From Pectobacterium polaris (lineage in GTDB: Bacteria > Pseudomonadota > Gammaproteobacteria > Enterobacterales > Enterobacteriaceae): DNA of 64,000 bases. This document shows positions 30,660-40,726 of the stretch, one piece after another; the first letter of the stretch is position 1; every line of letters begins with the position of its first letter. The translations under genes and the position numbers were made by a program. The notes under the pieces were generated by a model. The model ran no database searches. It was not told the DNA's origin and worked only from the letters and a program-made list of their open reading frames with translations. The DNA lies in assembly GCF_002307355.1 (NCBI RefSeq), contig NZ_CP017481.1:4402001-4466000 (forward strand), written 5' to 3'.

Positions 30660-31229
30660 GTGGACAACGCACCGGACGCAACGACACACTCACAGCCAGC
30701 ACTGCTTGCCAGATACCCGATGCCCGGTTATCTGATGATTATTTATGCACTGCTTTTTACCGCACTCGGCTGGTTCAGCCACCAGCGCTGGGGTAGCCCT
30801 GCTTCTCCGACGACCACGTTAGCGGCTCAAGCTGCCACCTTGCCTGCGACAGAGGAGCAAACGCCAGCTGCACTCGCCGCTACACCTCACCCAAGTGAGG
30901 CCCATACCGATACGCCTGCTTCCTCAGAGAAGAAGACCACACTGCCGCTACCCGCCATCAGCAATGGTGAGATTCCGCCGCTGGCCTACAGCGCACATGT
31001 TTACACGTCGGATGAAACCAAGCGCAGCATCACGCTCAACGGCCTGCAATTTCGTGAAGGGGATTCGCCAATAGAAGGGCTGACCATAGAACAGATCCAG
31101 CAGGATATGACCATTTTCAGCGTAGAAGGTGAAGTGTTTATTTTGGAAGCACTGGAAGATTGGCCGGGCGGAAAATTCAACGAGAATGAACGTTCCGCCG
31201 ACGGTAAAAGTGGAAGTGCTACGCCTTAG
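30660..31229 (+). CDS. outB: T2SS accessory protein OutB (GspB)
   Basis: 189 aa from GTG 30660 with AAGGATG upstream. One membrane helix near residues 23-40 (YLMIIYALLFTALGW), an Ala/Pro/Thr-rich periplasmic linker (~45-105), then the conserved GspB domain (IPPLAYSAHVYTSDETKRSI, ITLNGLQFREGD, QDMTIFSVEG). OutB contacts the secretin OutD and the peptidoglycan side of the channel. It is convergent with outS, overlapping by 4 bp. Confidence 0.9.
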   Translation: MDNAPDATTHSQPALLARYPMPGYLMIIYALLFTALGWFSHQRWGSPASPTTTLAAQAATLPATEEQTPAALAATPHPSEAHTDTPASSEKKTTLPLPAISNGEIPPLAYSAHVYTSDETKRSITLNGLQFREGDSPIEGLTIEQIQQDMTIFSVEGEVFILEALEDWPGGKFNENERSADGKSGSATP

Positions 31230-31639
31230 CCTTGGCTGCGAATGGCCTCAATAAACGGCGTCAGCGTACGGTTAAATTCCGAACACTGCGCCTCTTTTGG
31301 CGTACTGTCTTTCAATAACCCTTGATACAGGCTTTCACTGCGCTGCGGTAAAGCCTGATAGCTCGCGACATTCCAGCCTCGTTGTTTCGCTACAGCCAAC
31401 GCAACATTGGCAATCGTCGCATCATCGGGCAGATCGCTGCGGTTACACTTCGATTTAAGGTAGCGGGTAGCCGCAACCAGCGACGCCAGTTGATTCAGTT
31501 GATCGTTAGGAGAAACCGTTACCGCAGAAGACTGGCCTGCCACCGTTCCTTTTTGGGCAGACGTTCCTGTTTGTTGGCACCCGGCCAGCGTGACGCAAAG
31601 CAGCGTTAACGCAGAAATTTTAGACAGAGATAATGACAT
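31226..31639 (-). CDS. outS: T2SS pilotin OutS
   Basis: 137 aa from ATG 31639 (MSLSLSKISAL); the frame runs to 31675 but this start gives a proper lipoprotein signal with lipobox LAGC. The mature part is a helical pilotin domain with paired cysteines (LKSKCNRSDLP ... EAQCSEFNRTL). It binds the C-terminal S domain of OutD, protects it from degradation and directs it to the outer membrane. Separated from outC-O by the pectinase genes. Confidence 0.9.
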   Translation of the reverse strand: MSLSLSKISALTLLCVTLAGCQQTGTSAQKGTVAGQSSAVTVSPNDQLNQLASLVAATRYLKSKCNRSDLPDDATIANVALAVAKQRGWNVASYQALPQRSESLYQGLLKDSTPKEAQCSEFNRTLTPFIEAIRSQG

Positions 31640-31760
31640 GACAAACTCATCCTGATTGAGATTAACGGTAGGCATTCTAGCAAATGATAAGCCGCTGTCA
31701 CGGCATGTTTATGTGCTCCCAGTCAGCCGACTGGAAGCCACAGTTATCAGGAAATCACTA

Positions 31761-33002
31761 TCAGGCAGCCGTGCCCTTGCCGGGTAAGGATTTGCTGGTT
31801 GGTAAGAGACCGTCAGCACGGAACATGGCCTTAATACCGCGCACCGCCTGCCGAATACGATCCTGATTCTCAATTAAGGCGAACCGAACATGGGTATCGC
31901 CATAATCGCCAAAGCCAATGCCGGGGGAGACGCAAACCTTCGCTTCTGCCAGCAGTCGCTTGGCAAACTCCAGCGACCCCAGATGCGCATAAGCTTCAGG
32001 AATTTTCGCCCAGACATACATTGACGCTTTCGGCTCATCAACCATCCAGCCCGCCTCGTGCAGACCACGCACCAACACATTACGGCGCTGGCGATACTGC
32101 TCGGCAATATCCCGCACACATTGCTGATCGCCTTCCAACGCAGCAATCGCCGCCACCTGCAACGGCGTAAACGTGCCGTAATCGTGGTAGCTCTTAATCC
32201 GCGCCAGCGCGTTGACCAGCTCTGGGTTGCCGACCATAAAGCCAATGCGCCAGCCCGCCATGTTGTAGCTTTTTGACAACGTGAAGAACTCTACCGCGAT
32301 GTCCTTCGCGCCGGGAACCTGCATGATCGACGGCGCTTTCCAGCCGTCATACACGATGTCGGCATAAGCCAGATCGTGGATCACCAGCACGCCGTACTGT
32401 TTCGCCAGCGCCACAGCGCGTTCAAAGAAATCCAGCTCGACACACTGCGCTGTCGGGTTCGACGGAAAACCGAGAATCATCATTTTCGGCTTTGGAATAC
32501 TTTCGCGGATAGCGCGTTCTAATTCATTAAAGAAATCAACGCCTTCCACCAGCGGTACTGAACGCACCTGCGCCCCGGCAATCACCGCACCATAAATGTG
32601 AATCGGATAACTGGGGTTAGGCACCAGCACCGTATCACCATGATCCAACGTTGCCAGCATCAGGTGCGCCAGCCCCTCTTTGGAACCAATCGTGACGATC
32701 GCTTCGCTTTCAGGATCGATATCAACCTCATAACGATCGGCGTACCAGCGGGAGATCGCACGGCGTAAGCGCGGAATGCCTCGGGATGTCGAATATCCGT
32801 GAGTATCTTCGCGTTGTGCGACCGTACAGAGTTTTTCCACGATATGAGGAGGGGTCGGGCCGTCAGGGTTACCCATGCTGAAATCAATAATATCTTCGCC
32901 GCGACGACGCGCAGCCATTTTTAATTCAGCAGTAATATTAAATACATACGGGGGAAGACGATCGATGCGCGTAAAACGGCGCGGAGAAGTAGAATCAGCC
33001 AT
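31761..33002 (-). CDS. alaC: alanine-forming transaminase AlaC
   Basis: 413 aa class I/II PLP aminotransferase. The PLP lysine lies in [15 protein letters not shown] near residue 240; [12 protein letters not shown] and GFPSNPTAQ are the other cofactor/substrate segments typical of AlaC/YfdZ. It transfers amino groups between glutamate and pyruvate to give alanine. Cytoplasmic. Start at 33002 with a purine-rich upstream; no operon partner. The 367-bp region upstream, shared with the next gene, holds no other gene I can support. Confidence 0.93.
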   Translation of the reverse strand: MADSTSPRRFTRIDRLPPYVFNITAELKMAARRRGEDIIDFSMGNPDGPTPPHIVEKLCTVAQREDTHGYSTSRGIPRLRRAISRWYADRYEVDIDPESEAIVTIGSKEGLAHLMLATLDHGDTVLVPNPSYPIHIYGAVIAGAQVRSVPLVEGVDFFNELERAIRESIPKPKMMILGFPSNPTAQCVELDFFERAVALAKQYGVLVIHDLAYADIVYDGWKAPSIMQVPGAKDIAVEFFTLSKSYNMAGWRIGFMVGNPELVNALARIKSYHDYGTFTPLQVAAIAALEGDQQCVRDIAEQYRQRRNVLVRGLHEAGWMVDEPKASMYVWAKIPEAYAHLGSLEFAKRLLAEAKVCVSPGIGFGDYGDTHVRFALIENQDRIRQAVRGIKAMFRADGLLPTSKSLPGKGTAA

Positions 33003-33369
33003 AACATCCTCAGATTAACGTGAGCGCCCGGACCGTCCGAGCGACGCAGTGCCTGTAAAGGCACTCTACTCAACATCATTCAAATCGCTTTAACCCGTTT
33101 TTGTTGACGACAGCTTTCGTTAACTACAAGGGTACAGGCGACCTGAAGTGTGATGAGCTTATTCAAGCTATCTCAGATAATTCGCCCTGTCGATACCGTG
33201 CTCATAAATTTTTCCAACCCGGAATTAAGCCTCATCGATTTCTGGCTACGATCGCGAAAAATGGAGAATACGCACCGGAAGAAGCATTACACTTGATGAC
33301 CCGTTCAGACCTTGCAAATAAGGCACTGATGCCAGTGAGGCACAGGATGGTTAATCCGAGAGTAAGCTT

Positions 33370-34350
33370 ATGACTGAGATGCGATATTTCACCGAAAGTT
33401 GGCCAATAGAAGGCGCATTTACCATTTCACGCGGCAGCAAGCGTCAGGCGGATGTCGTTGTGGTGGCGCTCCAGTCCGGCAGCGTGACAGGCTACGGCGA
33501 ATGCGTCCCTTATTCACGCTATGGCGAATCCCTCGACAGCGTAATGGCACAGATTGCTTCACTGCACAGCGACGTCCGTAACGGTTTAGATCGAGAGACG
33601 CTGCAAACCATCCTGCCCGCAGGCGCAGCGCGCAATGCGCTCGATTGCGCCTTCTGGGATCTGGAGTGCAAACAGCATCAGCAGCGCATTTGGCAGCGTT
33701 TGAATCTCCCTTCGCCTACGGCGTTGGAGACAGCCTATACCCTATCGCTGGATACGCCAGACCATATGCGCCACGCCGCAATGCATCATGCCAGTCGCCC
33801 TCTCCTCAAACTAAAGCTGGCCGATTCAGACGATCTGGCCAGAGTTGCTGCCGTGCGCGAAGGTGCGCCATCGGCTCGCCTGATTGTGGATGCCAATGAA
33901 GGATGGGACGCCGAACGCTATCTGACGCTGGTTCCTGAACTCGCGGCGCTTGGCGTAACGATGATCGAACAACCTTTTCCAGCAGGCAAAGACGATGTGC
34001 TGGCAGACTTGCCCCGCCCGATTCCCGTCTGTGCCGATGAATCCTGTCATGACAGCCAGTCGCTGGCCGCTCTGGTCGGCCGCTATGACATGATCAACAT
34101 CAAGCTGGATAAAACCGGCGGACTAACGGAAGCCCTGCGTCTGCGAAAATATGCGCAGGAGCAAGGTTTAAAAATTATGGTCGGCTGCATGGTGAGTACA
34201 TCGCTCTCGATGGCACCGGCATTTGTCGTGGCACAAGGTGCCGCCGTGGTCGATTTGGATGGCCCGCTGCTCTTGCAGCGCGACCGCACTAACGGACTGC
34301 ACTATAACGGTAGCGAAATATTACCGCCCAACGCATTATTGTGGGGATAA
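33370..34350 (+). CDS. dipeptide (L-Ala-D/L-Glu) epimerase, enolase superfamily
   Basis: 326 aa. Enolase-superfamily barrel with the KxK lysine pair (LLKLKLAD near residue 150), metal ligands D/E/D in VDANEGW, IEQPF and CADES, and the distal lysine in NIKLDKTGG. This matches YcjG-type L-Ala-D/L-Glu epimerases of murein tripeptide use. It is followed 40 bp downstream by a D-amino-acid aminotransferase gene, which supports a role in D-amino acid/murein peptide turnover. Confidence 0.88.
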   Translation: MTEMRYFTESWPIEGAFTISRGSKRQADVVVVALQSGSVTGYGECVPYSRYGESLDSVMAQIASLHSDVRNGLDRETLQTILPAGAARNALDCAFWDLECKQHQQRIWQRLNLPSPTALETAYTLSLDTPDHMRHAAMHHASRPLLKLKLADSDDLARVAAVREGAPSARLIVDANEGWDAERYLTLVPELAALGVTMIEQPFPAGKDDVLADLPRPIPVCADESCHDSQSLAALVGRYDMINIKLDKTGGLTEALRLRKYAQEQGLKIMVGCMVSTSLSMAPAFVVAQGAAVVDLDGPLLLQRDRTNGLHYNGSEILPPNALLWG

Positions 34351-34392
34351 CGCGCGTTAACCTGCATTGAGCAACTATTAAGGAGTGTTGTG

Positions 34393-35253
34393 ATGCAACG
34401 TCTTGTTTATGTTGATGGACAGTATTTAGAAGAAAATGAAGCAAAAATTTCTGTATTTGACCGTGGTTTCCTATTTGCCGATGCTGTCTATGAAGTGACA
34501 GCGGTCATCGATGGCAAGCTGGTTGATTTCGCCGATCATATCACTCGCCTACAACGCTCCTGCCGCGAGCTATCGCTCACGTTGCCTGTCACACCTGAGG
34601 CGCTCAGAGAGATTCACGATGCGCTGATCAATAAAAACAATCTGAAAGAAGGCGCGATCTATTTACAGCTTAGCCGCGGTAATGCTGGCGATCGTGATTT
34701 CTATTTCCCTTCTGCTGACGTCAAATCCACACTGGTGTTATTCACTCAGGCACGTTCGCTGGTCGGTAACCCGAAAGCCACAACGGGCCTGCACGTTGTC
34801 ACCACTGAGGATATTCGCTGGCATCGCCGGGACATCAAAACCGTCAGCCTGCTCGCCGCCAGCCTGGCAAAAGAGTATGCCCATGCTAATCAGGCCGACG
34901 ACGCTTTCTTTGTTGAAGACGGTTTCATTACCGAAGGCAGCTCCTGCAACTGCTACATCGTCCTGCATGACAACACGATTGTAACGCGCCCACTCAGCAA
35001 TGCTATTCTGCACGGTATTACGCGTCAGTCGCTGCTCAAGCTGGCAGAAAAAGATGGCATTGCGCTGGAAGAACGCTTTTTTACGCCGGAAGAGGCGTAT
35101 CACGCCAAAGAGATTTTTGTCAGTTCAGCCACCATGCTGGTTCTCCCCGTCGTGATGCTGGATGGAAAAACAATCGGCGACGGCAAGCCTGGAAAAGTGA
35201 CTCAGCGGTTGCGTGAAATTTATCTCGATATGATTAAACAGCAGGGAGAATAG
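34393..35253 (+). CDS. dat: D-amino-acid aminotransferase
   Basis: 286 aa from ATG 34393, 8 bases after AAGGAGT (a GTG three bases earlier is in frame). Fold type IV PLP enzyme: FDRGFLFADAVYE near residue 25, PLP lysine in RDIKTVSLLAA near residue 147, and EGSSCNCYIV. Interconverts D-alanine and D-glutamate with 2-oxo acids. Co-directional with the epimerase gene, so likely one transcript. Confidence 0.88.
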   Translation: MQRLVYVDGQYLEENEAKISVFDRGFLFADAVYEVTAVIDGKLVDFADHITRLQRSCRELSLTLPVTPEALREIHDALINKNNLKEGAIYLQLSRGNAGDRDFYFPSADVKSTLVLFTQARSLVGNPKATTGLHVVTTEDIRWHRRDIKTVSLLAASLAKEYAHANQADDAFFVEDGFITEGSSCNCYIVLHDNTIVTRPLSNAILHGITRQSLLKLAEKDGIALEERFFTPEEAYHAKEIFVSSATMLVLPVVMLDGKTIGDGKPGKVTQRLREIYLDMIKQQGE

Positions 35254-35289
35254 CCGCACCTCACGCTCTGTAAGCACGGCTTCGATGTT

Positions 35290-35323
35290 CATCCGTTACC
35301 CGTTCACTGCCGGATAACGGATG
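35290..35323. terminator. inverted repeat between convergent genes
   Basis: CATCCGTTA (35290-35298) and TAACGGATG (35315-35323) form a perfect 9-bp stem with a 16-base loop between the ends of dat (+) and the MscS gene (-). No strong T-run on either strand, so its terminator role is inferred from position. Confidence 0.5.
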
Positions 35324-35333
35324 GCTGAGTACA

Positions 35334-37787
35334 TTATTTATCCTCACCCGAAATACTATCAGGCAGCGCAAGCCCTGAGTTTTCCAACACCATCTTCTGC
35401 GGTACGGCCAGCGGAATGTTTGATGCCCGTAGCCGCTTGATAATCTCAAACAGCAGATCGCTCTTCGCTTCCGATACCATTCTCGGGCTACTGACATAGC
35501 CCGTGACGCTCAGCACCATGCCCGTTGGGTTCAACTGACTGAACTTCACTGACGGTGCGGGTGTTTCCAGAATCGCATCATGGCCGATGTAAGCGTCCAG
35601 TAACAGTGTCCGGACTTCTTCAGGGTCGATATCCAGCGGGAACGTCAGCGCCAACGTGGCAACCCCAAACGGGTTTCCCATCGTAATATTGCGCACATTC
35701 TGCGAAATAAATTGGGAGTTCGGCACGATCACCGTCGAACGATCGCCCAGCTGAATTTCCGTTGCACGCACATTAATCCGCCGGATATCCCCTTCAACCC
35801 CGCTGATACTGACCGAGTCACCGACTTTCACCGGGCGCTCCGTCAACAAAATCAGGCCAGAGATAAAGTTCTTCACGATCTCCTGTAAACCAAAACCAAT
35901 CCCCACCGACAGCGCACTGACAATCCATGCCAGCTTGTTCCATTCAATCCCTAATGTCGCCAACGTCAGCAGGATAATCAGGATGTAGCCGATGTTGCTG
36001 AACAGCGTCACCAGCGACGCCCGGATTCCGCGTTCTAACGTCGTTTTAGGCAGGAATTCATCTTCCAGCCAGCGTTTTGAGGAGCGTAAAACATAAACCC
36101 CCACCACCAGAAAGAGCACGGCATTGACCAGATGAGCAGGCACGATGCTCAAGGTTTCCAGCCCTTTCCCGCCCCAGATTTCAACGGCTTTTTGCACCAA
36201 CTCCAGCGGCGTAGTGGTGCCAAACGTCCCGTTCAGTAAGGCGACGGCTGCCATCAAAATTAAGAAGACTTTACCGCCAGCCGACAGAAGCAAGGTGGCC
36301 TGAGCCAAATGCCGATCGTCCAGATTGAGCGAATTTTTCATTCGCTTGCCGCTGGCGTTATTGGGAGAAAAGAGGCTTTCGCAGATATCGGTAATAAACG
36401 TTGAGAACAAATACAGGCAGGAGAACACCATACCAATCCACACCAGCTCGAACGCAAGGAAACGAGCCAGTGAGATATAACCGATGACCAGCGACACCAG
36501 AATAGCGAACGATGTCGCCAATACAGCAAGATGAATAATGCCGGATAATGTCGAACGCGCTTCCGGCTGTTCCCCTGAATGTACCATCTGCCGACGAATC
36601 TGATCACTTTTCAGCGTGATCGTCCCCGCAGTAAAGGCCAGGAACAGAGCAGATAAGCCGTTCACCATAATGGTTGCCGCGACCGATGTTCCCACCGTCG
36701 CCGTCACTTGTTCAATAAAACCGAAGATCAGAATAATGCCTGCGGCAACCACAGGAAACGGCTTCATGGCTTTTGCGACGGGGTTAGCAATCGCAGGTAA
36801 ACGCCATGAAGGGCGCTGATTCGAAAGGAACGCACGCCCCAATCCAGCGATCATCGAACAGAAAATTGCCTGTCTCACCAACGCATCAAGGAACGACACG
36901 ACACGTTCTGAAGCCTCACCGTGGCGCGTAAACGTAAAGTCGATCAGATTTACCGCAATACCGATCGTGACCACCGTTGAAATAACCGACGCCGTGGCTA
37001 AAAAACTCCGCCGCAGACGCCCTTCCGGCAGCCAGTTAATTCCCGCCCAGGCCAGACATTTCTCCATATACCGACGTCCCACCGAACTCATGGCCATGGC
37101 GATCAAAATCAGAAGTGCGGAACCGTAACGCCAGTCTGGATCCCAGGCCACTGTAAAGGCGTCACTTAATTGATCCTGAAAGGTGCTCAGGCGGCGTACA
37201 TCCTCAGCCTGCGGAGCCACAATCGGTGCCCAGAAGCGTCCGCCCAGAATGCTACCGGAATTCAAGGCCAGCTGCGTTTTCAGCGCATTACGGCGCAGAG
37301 TCACTATTTGCGCGGACAGATTGGCCGCTCCGGTGCGTAAAGCCTGAATCTGCTCGACCTGCGCATCCATTTTTGCTTTTTGCGCATTCAGACTGTTTCG
37401 CTTACGCGTCACTTCACTGGTTTCATTAATACTGGAGCCAGACTCTGGCGCTGGCCCTAAGACATCCAACTGAGCCTGAATTTGAGCGCGTTGCGGTGTT
37501 ACTGCATTAGCAAGCTCATTGGCGCTATTCACCAGCTCCTGCGTTGTGTCATTCAACGCACCAAATTTACTGTCGCTATTTGTGCCTGAAACCTGCTGCT
37601 TGATGTTATCTAACTGTTTTTGCAGCTTGATCAACTCGGCATCAACATTAATTTTTACTGGCGCATCGGTCTGCGCGGGCTGTGGGTCAGGATCAGAATC
37701 CGCACTCGCCGCCGATGCATAGCCAACAGGCAGCATCAACATTGCCAGCAGACAAACACGCAAGAATGCGGATGAAAGAATGTTCAT
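35334..37787 (-). CDS. large MscS-family mechanosensitive channel (DUF3772)
   Basis: 817 aa. Signal peptide (residues 1-26), then a coiled, periplasmic DUF3772-type domain (DNIKQQVSG ... LNAQKAKMDAQVEQIQ) to ~190, about ten membrane helices, and the MscS core with pore helix (SALSVGIGFGLQEIVKNFISG) and beta domain (GDSVSISGVEGDIRRINVRATEIQLGDRSTVIVPNS). Likely an inner-membrane channel that opens on osmotic downshock. Larger relatives of this type (YbiO/YjeP-like) are common in enterobacteria. Confidence 0.88.
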   Translation of the reverse strand: MNILSSAFLRVCLLAMLMLPVGYASAASADSDPDPQPAQTDAPVKINVDAELIKLQKQLDNIKQQVSGTNSDSKFGALNDTTQELVNSANELANAVTPQRAQIQAQLDVLGPAPESGSSINETSEVTRKRNSLNAQKAKMDAQVEQIQALRTGAANLSAQIVTLRRNALKTQLALNSGSILGGRFWAPIVAPQAEDVRRLSTFQDQLSDAFTVAWDPDWRYGSALLILIAMAMSSVGRRYMEKCLAWAGINWLPEGRLRRSFLATASVISTVVTIGIAVNLIDFTFTRHGEASERVVSFLDALVRQAIFCSMIAGLGRAFLSNQRPSWRLPAIANPVAKAMKPFPVVAAGIILIFGFIEQVTATVGTSVAATIMVNGLSALFLAFTAGTITLKSDQIRRQMVHSGEQPEARSTLSGIIHLAVLATSFAILVSLVIGYISLARFLAFELVWIGMVFSCLYLFSTFITDICESLFSPNNASGKRMKNSLNLDDRHLAQATLLLSAGGKVFLILMAAVALLNGTFGTTTPLELVQKAVEIWGGKGLETLSIVPAHLVNAVLFLVVGVYVLRSSKRWLEDEFLPKTTLERGIRASLVTLFSNIGYILIILLTLATLGIEWNKLAWIVSALSVGIGFGLQEIVKNFISGLILLTERPVKVGDSVSISGVEGDIRRINVRATEIQLGDRSTVIVPNSQFISQNVRNITMGNPFGVATLALTFPLDIDPEEVRTLLLDAYIGHDAILETPAPSVKFSQLNPTGMVLSVTGYVSSPRMVSEAKSDLLFEIIKRLRASNIPLAVPQKMVLENSGLALPDSISGEDK

Positions 37788-38112
37788 AAATCAAAAGGTT
37801 CCAAAGTTCGACAAAATAGCGGTTCCACAAATGACCAAGCGACAAGCCTGGCACGTGAAAGCAGCCCACACTCATCCAAAACCCACGAATGCAGGCATAG
37901 TGTACCAACAGCACAGGGTGCAGAATACGTCCGTTCATAACTTGAAAAGAATTACTGAACGCATCTAGCAGATAAAACTGAAATTTTCATTGCTATGTGT
38001 AGTTCATATGGACGAGGCTCGCAATTGTGCAAAAAAATCACACCAGAGAAAGCGACATTCACCCAAAGTTGTACAGGGATTCACCGTATAGCGTAAATCC
38101 AGCGCCAACCCG

Positions 38113-38140
38113 TTGACTCACTGGGACGTGTGGGTATAAT
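38113..38140 (+). promoter_or_regulatory. sigma-70 promoter of tRNA-Arg
   Basis: TTGACT (38113-38118) and TATAAT (38135-38140) with a 16-base spacer, followed by a GC-rich discriminator, end 46 bp before the tRNA. This is the stringently controlled promoter layout typical of tRNA genes. Confidence 0.8.
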
Positions 38141-38185
38141 CCAGCCCACTGTTGTAACAAGCAACAGCCATTTCTTTTTTGAAAT

Positions 38186-38262
38186 GCGCCCTTAGCTCAG
38201 TTGGATAGAGCAACGGCCTTCTAAGCCGTAGGTCACAGGTTCGAGCCCTGTAGGGCGTACCA
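38186..38262 (+). tRNA. argU: tRNA-Arg (TCT anticodon)
   Basis: 77 bases with CCA encoded. The acceptor stem GCGCCCT pairs with AGGGCGT (one G-U pair), the D-arm is TTAGCTCAGTTGGATAGAGC, the anticodon loop CTTCTAA carries TCT, and the T-arm is CAGGTTCGAGCCCTG. A P4-type integrase gene begins 150 bp downstream, and the 3' end serves as the likely attachment site of the genomic island. Confidence 0.96.
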
Positions 38263-38375
38263 TTTCAAGTTCTCGAAACGTCCACTCAAGTCTACAAAAC
38301 CCAAATAAATCAAACAACATAGCCATATCTCAGTATTCCTACGTCTACAGCCGTCTATTGAAATCTACAATCATG

Positions 38376-38396
38376 TGGGGGTATATTTGGGGGTAT
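38376..38396 (+). repeat. 21-bp G-rich repeat, left copy
   Basis: TGGGGGTAT followed by AT and TTGGGGGTAT; itself made of two copies of TGGGGGTAT. A second copy with 19 of 21 identical lies at 52446-52466 in the same orientation. It sits 17 bp before the integrase start and may be an integrase arm site or an end repeat. Confidence 0.7.
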
Positions 38397-38412
38397 TCGC
38401 AGGTTCAATGAA

Positions 38413-39642
38413 ATGAGATACCCCCAAGTGAAGCTAAATGCCCGTCAGGTCGGTACTGCCAAAGCTAAAGAGAAACCCTACAAGCTGGCTGATGGTGGCG
38501 GGTTATACCTGTTAGTAAATCCGAACGGTGCAAAATACTGGCGTTTAAAATATCGCACCGCCGGTAAAGAAAAATTATTGGCTGTGGGGGTATATCCAGA
38601 CGTTTCACTTGCCGATGCCAGGGCGAAGCGTGATGAAGCAAGGCGTCTTTTAGCTGGTGGCAGAGATCCAAGTGACGATAAGAAATCTGAGAAACAAGCC
38701 AAGAAGCTAAGTGTAGATAATACTTTCGAGGCTCTGGCCAGAGAATGGCACGCATACAAACATCCGAACTGGTCAAAGGGATATTCTGAAGACCTGATGG
38801 AATCTTTCGAGAAAGATATTTTCCCCTACATTGGCAAGCGACCGATTACCGATATTAAGCCACTCGACATTCTGGAAGCCCTGCGCAAACTGGAAAAGCG
38901 AGGCGTATTGGACAAAATGCGCAAAATCCGTCAGGCCTGTAGCCAGACTTTCCGTTATGCCATTGTGACCGGTCGGGCAGAGAATAACCCCGCCAGTGAG
39001 TTAGCTGGTGCGCTCGCTATACAGAAGCATAAGCACTACCCACATTTAGTTGCTTCCGAATTCCCTGAATTTCTGCAATGCCTCAGTCAATACTCAGGCA
39101 GCCGAATAACCCAAATAGCAACGCGATTACTCATGCTAACAGGTGTGCGTACCATTGAGTTACGCGCCGCCGAATGGATAGAATTTGATTTAGATAATGG
39201 GTTATGGGAAGTCCCTAAAGAAAGAATGAAAATGCGCCGCCCTCATCTCGTTCCACTTTCCGAACAAGTTTTGATACTGCTTCGTCAATTACAGGAAATG
39301 ACCGGTCGCTTTAAGCTCGTATTTCCAGGCAGAAATGACAGCACTAAACCAATGAGTGAAGCCAGTATCAATCAAGTAATAAAGCGAATTGGTTATCACG
39401 GCAGAGCTACAGGCCACGGCTTCAGGCACACCATGAGCACCATTCTGCACGAACAGGGTTACAACACTGCATGGATTGAAACCCAGCTTGCGCACGTTGA
39501 TAAGAATTCTATTCGCGGCACCTATAACCACGCGCAATATCTGGACGGACGCAGGGAAATGCTTCAGTGGTATGCAGATTACATGGAAACATTGGAGAAC
39601 GGCGGAAATGTGGTTCATGGCTCGTTTGGGAAACGTGCGTAA
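38413..39642 (+). CDS. P4-type tyrosine integrase
   Basis: 409 aa. N-terminal arm-binding domain (DUF4102: KPYKLADGGGLYLLVNPNG), core-binding domain, and catalytic domain with R-(TGVRTIELR near residue 246), HxxR (HGFRHTMS near 336), and the nucleophile Tyr in GTYNHAQY near 371. It integrates DNA at the 3' end of the adjacent tRNA-Arg. Transcribed away from the tRNA, as usual. Confidence 0.95.
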   Translation: MRYPQVKLNARQVGTAKAKEKPYKLADGGGLYLLVNPNGAKYWRLKYRTAGKEKLLAVGVYPDVSLADARAKRDEARRLLAGGRDPSDDKKSEKQAKKLSVDNTFEALAREWHAYKHPNWSKGYSEDLMESFEKDIFPYIGKRPITDIKPLDILEALRKLEKRGVLDKMRKIRQACSQTFRYAIVTGRAENNPASELAGALAIQKHKHYPHLVASEFPEFLQCLSQYSGSRITQIATRLLMLTGVRTIELRAAEWIEFDLDNGLWEVPKERMKMRRPHLVPLSEQVLILLRQLQEMTGRFKLVFPGRNDSTKPMSEASINQVIKRIGYHGRATGHGFRHTMSTILHEQGYNTAWIETQLAHVDKNSIRGTYNHAQYLDGRREMLQWYADYMETLENGGNVVHGSFGKRA

Positions 39643-39785
39643 CTGGATAGATAGACAGTTGTAGTATACCGCGATAGACTGCTGTGGACGTACAAAGAAT
39701 AGGCTATATCTAGGTTGATCCCCGAAAACCCGCACACCTCTGCGGGCTGGCATAGCCGCCAAAATCAGAGGGCGTGAGGTGGCGT

Positions 39786-40505
39786 ATGCCTATTGTAGAA
39801 AACCTTCCTGATCTAACCCATTGGAAAACAGTACAGGAATTCAGTATTACTCAGGCCGCGTTATTACTATCGGGAATAGATCCTTATGATTATGTAAATG
39901 GCCTTGATGGTGTAAAAAACACCCATCATGAACGCTGGAAAATGGCTTGGGGAATATCTGAGGGTATAATAAGTGCTATTCGCCGTGGGGTGTTAACTCC
40001 GGTTCAATGCCTTGCTACTCGATGGGTTGGGGATGAGTGGAATAATCACGAGGAGCATTATGAGATTAGACCCACTGATCGTAAGCATGATATATCCAAA
40101 GATAAAACAATAATCACTCGCGACTCATTATTTGTGTGGGTTGAAAATGAGCGAGTGGATTTTGTCCGTAAATCTATACCAGTAAGACCTCGTGATTCTA
40201 TTCCTCATTGGAACGCAAAATCATCACATATCGTCATTGATATGGAAACAGATAATAATGAAAAAACATTATTGCTGCCAAGCTATGAACACAAATGTGA
40301 AGGGCTAGATTTTGTTGAAGAAGCCATAAAACAATTCTGGTCAACATATGATGCGGATGATCCGACTACCGCCCCAACAAAACCAGAAATAATTGAATAT
40401 CTTAAAGGGAAAGGGGCATCAACTAATCTTGCCGAAGCTGTAGACTTAGTTCTTAGGCCGTTCGCAGTTAGAAAAATCGGCAGAAGAAAATCAAATAAAT
40501 CATAA
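39786..40505 (+). CDS. hypothetical island protein
   Basis: 239 aa from ATG 39786 (MPIVENLPDLTHW), with AGGTG 5 bases upstream. AT-rich relative to core genes. Residues ~10-90 (TVQEFSITQAALLLSGIDPYDY) look like the N-terminal segment of proteins often found beside island integrases; residues ~190-235 (KPEIIEYLKGKGASTNLAEAVDLVLRP) look like a small helical domain. No catalytic motif. Followed by a strong hairpin. Function unknown. Confidence 0.6.
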   Translation: MPIVENLPDLTHWKTVQEFSITQAALLLSGIDPYDYVNGLDGVKNTHHERWKMAWGISEGIISAIRRGVLTPVQCLATRWVGDEWNNHEEHYEIRPTDRKHDISKDKTIITRDSLFVWVENERVDFVRKSIPVRPRDSIPHWNAKSSHIVIDMETDNNEKTLLLPSYEHKCEGLDFVEEAIKQFWSTYDADDPTTAPTKPEIIEYLKGKGASTNLAEAVDLVLRPFAVRKIGRRKSNKS

Positions 40506-40514
40506 ATTTAATGC

Positions 40515-40545
40515 ATACCCACCCTTATTGCTAATGGGTGGGTAT
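40515..40545 (+). terminator. hairpin after the hypothetical island gene
   Basis: ATACCCACCC (40515-40524) and GGGTGGGTAT (40536-40545), a perfect 10-bp stem with an 11-base loop, 10 bp after the stop. Followed by TGATGG rather than a T-run. A related GGATGGGTG segment occurs again near 40633. The stretch to 40726 holds the alpA promoter region. Confidence 0.6.
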
Positions 40546-40726
40546 TGATGGCACGGGAAGTTACCATCATTTAGTAAATCAGGGTGTATTTAACAGTTCT
40601 TTGTTGAAAATAGGTACCCATAGATAAGCATTATGGATGGGTGCGATAATTATTACCTCCCATCTATTTTTAATTCTCAGCAAGTGAAAATATCTCGTAA
40701 ACCGCAATAGACGTTACGAGGTAAAC

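Noticed and set aside
33101..33373. 90-aa ORF upstream of the epimerase gene
   Set aside because: TTG start, no ribosome binding site, no domain; falls in the alaC-epimerase intergenic region.
35334..37787. Reading the channel as MscK/KefA
   Set aside because: Length (817 aa) and N-terminal DUF3772-type domain differ from the ~1100-aa MscK; only MscS family is certain.
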